A stretch of DNA of 8,946 nucleotides from Prevotella sp. UBA7782 (GTDB lineage: Bacteria > Bacteroidota > Bacteroidia > Bacteroidales > Bacteroidaceae): positions 1,652 to 10,597 of the forward strand of contig DLDC01000173.1 of assembly GCA_002480935.1 (NCBI GenBank), written 5' to 3'. The position numbers and the translations under genes are program-made. Shown here in pieces: positions 5,951 through 8,946 of this stretch. The notes beneath the pieces were generated by a model that was not told where the DNA came from, did no database searches, and saw nothing but the letters and a program-made list of their open reading frames with translations. Each line of letters starts with the position of its first letter. Position 1 is the stretch's first letter.

Positions 5951-8419
5951 TTATCTCAGTTCGGCTCCCAGCTGTGTGGTGAGCTGCTTGATGAGCTTCT
6001 GCATGATGGCGTCTATGGCCTTGTCGTTAAGCGTCTTGTTCTCGTCTTGCAGTATGAAGTTCACAGCATAGCTCTTCTTTCCGGCCGGAAGGTTCTTGCC
6101 TTGGTAAACATCGAAGAGCTCCACGCGCTTCAGCAGTTTCTTTTCGGTCTGCTTGGCCACATGCTCTATCTGCGCGAACTCCACGTTGTTGTCTACCAGC
6201 AGAGCCAGGTCGCGGCTCACGGCAGGATATTTTGAAATATCAGTAAACGTGAGCGTGTTCTTGCGTATGGCCTTCATCAGAGCCTGCCAGTCCAGGTCGG
6301 CATAGTAAACAGGCTGCTGCAGGTCGAATGTTTTCAGCAGTTTGTGGTTCAAGATGCCCATCTCTGCCATCACCTTTCCGCCGCGGTTCTTCAGCACGAG
6401 GCTCTTGTCGAAGATGTTGTTCTGGCCTGCTTCCGTTACGATGGTGCCCGGCTGCACGCCCAGTCTGCGCAGTATGTTCTGCACATAAGCCTTCAGTTCA
6501 AAGAAGCTGGAGTCTTCGTCGGGGTGTGCCCACGAGCCTTGCACGCGCTTACCTGTCACCCATAGGGCGAGATGATACTCTTGCGTGTAGCCCTTGATGG
6601 GGCTTTCGGCGGTGCGCTTGTCGGCATCAAAGCGATAGCAGTTGCCGAATTCAAAGAAGCGCAGGTTGGCGTTCTTCCTGTTAACGTTGCGCACGATGCT
6701 CTCAAGTCCGCCGAAGAGCAGTGTCTGACGCATCACTCCGAGGTCTGCTGACAGCGGATTCATCACCTTAACTGTCTTTTCCCAAGGATATTCGTTCAGC
6801 TCTGTGCCCTCATAATAGGCCGTCTTGGTGAGCGAATTGTTCAGTATCTCGTTGAAGCCGCAGCCCACGAGCTGCTCGCCCACGAGGTTTTCAAGATGAT
6901 ATTGCTTGTCGGTGTCGCCCGCAATGGTGAGTGAGCTCTTCAGCTGTGTGGGTATCTCCACATTATTATATCCATATATGCGCAGAATATCCTCCACCAC
7001 GTCGCACGGACGTTTCACGTCAACCCTGTAGGCAGGCACCATCAGGTCTAAGCCTTCGACATCTTCCTTCACAATCTTCATCTCCAGGCTTTCGGCAATG
7101 TGCTTGATGGTGTCTGCCCCCAAGTCTTTGCCGATGAGGCGTGAGGCATATTCGTAGTTCAGACGCACGGGGAAGTCTTCCATCTTGGTGGGATATTCGT
7201 CGCGTATCTCCATGCTCACCTTGCCGCCGGCCAGCTCTTGGCACAGTATGGCGGCCTGCTTCAGGGCGTAGATGGTTCCGTTGGGGTCTACGCCGCGCTC
7301 AAAGCGGAAGCTGGCATCGGTGCTCAGTCCGTGCTTGCGTGCGCTCTTCCTTATCCATGTGGGGTGGAAGTAAGCGCTCTCGAGCACCACGTTGCGTGTT
7401 GTCTCATAGGTTCCTGAGCCTTTGCCGCCGAACACTCCGGCTATGCACATGGGCTCTTCGGCGTTGCAGATGGCCAGGTCGTGCTCGCCCAGCGTGTGTT
7501 CTTGTCCGTCGAGCGTTACGAATTTCTTGCCCGCGTTGTTGTCTTTCACAATGATGTGATGGCCCTTCACCATGTCGGCATCGAAGCAGTGCATGGGCTG
7601 TCCGTAGGCCATCATGATGTAATTGGTTATGTCTACGATGTTGTTTATGGGCCTCAGGCCAATCACCGTCAGCTTGTCGCGCAGCCATTTCGGACTTTCC
7701 TTCACGTCACAATCCGTTATGCTCAGGCAGGCGTAGCGTCGGCAAGCGTCGCTGTTCTCTATGGTTACGTCTATGGGCAGGTCGTGATTGTCTACGTGAA
7801 ACTTCGAGCAGTCGGGGCGATGCAGGCTTGTCTTGTAGCCGTTTTGCAGCAGCCAGGCGTATAAGTCGCGTGCCACGCCGTAGTGTGACAGGGCGTCTGC
7901 GCGGTTGGCGGTGATGTCTATGTCTATCACCCAGTCGCTTTCCAGATGATAATATTCTGCAGCCGGCTGGCCCACGGGGGCGTCTTCCGGCAGCACGATG
8001 ATGCCGGCATGGTCGGTACCCACGCCTATCTCGTCTTCAGCGCATATCATTCCGTAGGAGTCTACGCCGCGCAGGCGCGATTTCTTGATGGTGAACTCCT
8101 TGTCGCCGTCGTAGAGCATGCAGCCCAGGTCGGCCACGATGACCTTCTGTCCGGCCGCTACGTTGGGCGCGCCGCACACTATTTGCTGAGGCTCGGCCTT
8201 GCCTAAGTCTACCGTAGTGATGTGCAGATGGTCGGAATTAGGGTGTGCCTCGCAGGTAAGCACCTTGCCTACGTAGAGCCCTTTGAGCCCTCCGCGAATG
8301 CTTTGCACCTCATCCAGCGCGTCAACCTCAAGACCTGTGGATGTAAGAGCGTCACACGTCTGCTGCGGTGTGAGGTCGAAATCCACGTATTCTTTAAGCC
8401 ATTTGTATGAAATCTTCAT
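5951..8419 (-). CDS. pheT: phenylalanine-tRNA ligase beta subunit
   Basis: The 822-residue product is the beta subunit of the alpha2-beta2 phenylalanyl-tRNA synthetase, which charges tRNA-Phe in the cytoplasm; its length is usual for Bacteroidota. Domains in order are the N-terminal MKISYKWLKEYVDF region, an EMAP/OB-fold tRNA-binding domain (about 45-150, with AHPNSDHLHI), the B3/B4 editing region (about 210-390, including GQPMHCFDAD at 273-282), and the B5 domain (about 415-487, with DVVED at 473-477 before the conserved RIYGY). A catalytic-like core follows (about 490-700), then a C-terminal FDX-ACB anticodon-binding domain (about 727-822, beginning near KYPAVSRDLALLV). No domain is missing. 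The alpha subunit gene pheS is not in the window, so the two are not adjacent on the downstream side, where yebC follows. A strong promoter lies just upstream and leaves a leader too short for pheM-like attenuation. Confidence 0.97.
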   Translation of the reverse strand: MKISYKWLKEYVDFDLTPQQTCDALTSTGLEVDALDEVQSIRGGLKGLYVGKVLTCEAHPNSDHLHITTVDLGKAEPQQIVCGAPNVAAGQKVIVADLGCMLYDGDKEFTIKKSRLRGVDSYGMICAEDEIGVGTDHAGIIVLPEDAPVGQPAAEYYHLESDWVIDIDITANRADALSHYGVARDLYAWLLQNGYKTSLHRPDCSKFHVDNHDLPIDVTIENSDACRRYACLSITDCDVKESPKWLRDKLTVIGLRPINNIVDITNYIMMAYGQPMHCFDADMVKGHHIIVKDNNAGKKFVTLDGQEHTLGEHDLAICNAEEPMCIAGVFGGKGSGTYETTRNVVLESAYFHPTWIRKSARKHGLSTDASFRFERGVDPNGTIYALKQAAILCQELAGGKVSMEIRDEYPTKMEDFPVRLNYEYASRLIGKDLGADTIKHIAESLEMKIVKEDVEGLDLMVPAYRVDVKRPCDVVEDILRIYGYNNVEIPTQLKSSLTIAGDTDKQYHLENLVGEQLVGCGFNEILNNSLTKTAYYEGTELNEYPWEKTVKVMNPLSADLGVMRQTLLFGGLESIVRNVNRKNANLRFFEFGNCYRFDADKRTAESPIKGYTQEYHLALWVTGKRVQGSWAHPDEDSSFFELKAYVQNILRRLGVQPGTIVTEAGQNNIFDKSLVLKNRGGKVMAEMGILNHKLLKTFDLQQPVYYADLDWQALMKAIRKNTLTFTDISKYPAVSRDLALLVDNNVEFAQIEHVAKQTEKKLLKRVELFDVYQGKNLPAGKKSYAVNFILQDENKTLNDKAIDAIMQKLIKQLTTQLGAELR

Positions 8420-8452
8420 TATGATGAATTATATTTCGGTTCTAAATTCGTG

Positions 8453-8484
8453 CAAAATTACTAAATTTCACGCAATCAGACAAA
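8453..8484 (-). promoter_or_regulatory. promoter of the pheT-yebC pair
   Basis: On the minus strand TTTG (8484-8481) and TAATTTTG (8460-8453) match the Bacteroidota -33 and -7 boxes with a 20-base spacer. Transcription would begin near 8447, giving a leader of about 28 bases before the pheT ATG. This is the clearest two-box promoter here besides the one at 298-328. Confidence 0.75.
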
Positions 8485-8630
8485 TATAACCCGAAAAATG
8501 TATTTCACTCCTTGCATCATCATCATGACCAGGTGACCGATGCCCCTCTATCTTGTAGCTTTTTCACGGCATGGCAGTCGCTTGCCCGGCATGGCTCTTT
8601 TCCGGTTTGTTTGCGATGCTTCCTTCAGGC

Positions 8631-8644
8631 CTTTCGGCCGAAAG
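8631..8644. repeat. 14-bp perfect palindrome
   Basis: CTTTCGGCCGAAAG is identical to its own reverse complement. It could be a dimeric protein binding site, or with flanking bases a small hairpin (GGCC 8628-8631 with GGCC 8635-8638). It lies about 150 bases upstream of the pheT promoter and shares GCCGAAA with the repeat cluster at 8746-8847. Confidence 0.6.
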
Positions 8645-8745
8645 TGTTGTGTAAATATATTTCCCATTCTGATCTTCATGCCTTTTTTCATGACAGATCT
8701 TCGTCCTTGTTGCGCATCTGCTTGATGGTCAGCACATTGCAAAAA

Positions 8746-8847
8746 TGCCTTTTCGGCGTTCTGAAAGCCCTGTTTTTGACTTGCTAAAAGGCCTTTCTTG
8801 CAAGCCGAAAAGGGCACTTTCGCAAAGCAAAAAGCAGGGTTTTGCGA
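8746..8847. repeat. cluster of interleaved inverted repeats
   Basis: Several complementary pairs overlap. 8746-8757 pairs with 8804-8816 (TTTTCGGC/GCCGAAAA plus TGCC/GGCA, one base bulged). 8768-8778 pairs with 8828-8839 (one base bulged). 8820-8826 pairs with 8841-8847 (TCGCAAA/TTTGCGA). AAAGGCCTTT at 8787-8796 is a perfect 10-bp palindrome flanked by TTGC (8781-8784) and GCAA (8800-8803). The unit resembles intergenic palindromic repeats I associate with Prevotella genomes, but copy number cannot be seen from one window. Confidence 0.55.
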
Positions 8848-8946
8848 GATGATTCAGCTGATTGTAATGTTTTTTCCTGCCCTTCCGAGCATCTTATTCT
8901 TCGGTTGTCAGACTATGGTTTAGGCTCTTGATATACGTTTAAAGAG

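Larger units (their letters stand above)
8485..8946. other. non-coding region upstream of pheT, rich in short inverted repeats
   Basis: I see no convincing gene in these 462 bases. Open frames exist on both strands, but they overlap each other, cover the inverted repeats, and give low-complexity basic or hydrophobic products. The DNA holds short GGC/GCC cores flanked by runs of A or T, alternating in direction. No tRNA cloverleaf, and no two-box Bacteroidota promoter, was found in the right half. The next gene lies beyond the window edge. Confidence 0.6.

Noticed and set aside
8420..8484. A phenylalanine-rich leader peptide controlling pheT by attenuation
   Set aside because: The promoter at 8453-8484 leaves only about 28 bases of leader, too short for a leader peptide and alternative hairpins.
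8568..8596. Direct repeat CGGCATGGC (8568-8576 and 8588-8596)
   Set aside because: There are only two 9-base copies 20 bases apart with no further array, compatible with chance or local slippage.
8688..8735. A short minus-strand frame (GTG at 8735) ending in an ATGA overlap with a downstream ATG at 8691
   Set aside because: The 15-residue product looks somewhat gene-like, and ATGA overlaps occur in operons, but there is no ribosome binding site or promoter and the partner frame is itself doubtful.
8548..8817. An 89-codon minus-strand frame upstream of pheT
   Set aside because: It runs through the palindromic repeats, gives a low-complexity Lys/Gln/Arg-rich product, has no promoter box, and overlaps an equally long plus-strand frame. 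Repeat DNA is the simpler explanation.
8934..8941. A plus-strand -7 box at the right edge (TACGTTTA)
   Set aside because: The last base departs from TAnnTTTG, no -33 box is in place, and the downstream gene is outside the window.

Overview
The window reads as ordinary chromosomal DNA from a Bacteroidota species, most likely Prevotella or a close relative (inference). The support is the Bacteroidales-type promoter boxes (TAnnTTTG near -7, with TTTG about 19-20 bases upstream where present), the general lack of Shine-Dalgarno sequences, and the Bacteroidales-type sequences of YebC, LepA, PheT and a Crp-like regulator. No phage, transposase, CRISPR array, tRNA or rRNA is visible.

Layout. Positions 1-231 hold the last 76 codons of an AMP-forming acyl-CoA ligase. 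It is followed in tandem by a complete paralogue (352-2016) with its own promoter. A long perfect hairpin (2019-2068) separates that gene from a converging minus-strand pair: lepA (elongation factor 4, 4546-2765) and, 36 bases downstream, a Crp/Fnr-family regulator (2728-2129). The 115-base gap upstream of lepA carries divergent promoter-like boxes, for lepA on the minus strand and for a small lipoprotein gene (4662-5057) on the plus strand. The lipoprotein gene converges on a second minus-strand pair, pheT (8419-5951) then yebC (5888-5142), with two hairpins in the junction. Upstream of pheT are a well-formed promoter and about 460 bases (8485-8946) without a convincing gene but dense in short inverted repeats.

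How the genes fit together. Three of the five complete genes of known type act in translation: LepA on the ribosome, PheT in charging tRNA-Phe, and YebC, which is described as a regulator or ribosome-associated factor. The acyl-CoA ligases activate fatty or other carboxylic acids for lipid metabolism and have no evident link to the translation genes. The main points of interest are the ligase tandem, the corrected ligase start, the lepA-crp and pheT-yebC pairings, and the structured repeat-like DNA upstream of pheT. I do not see a clear new biological system here.
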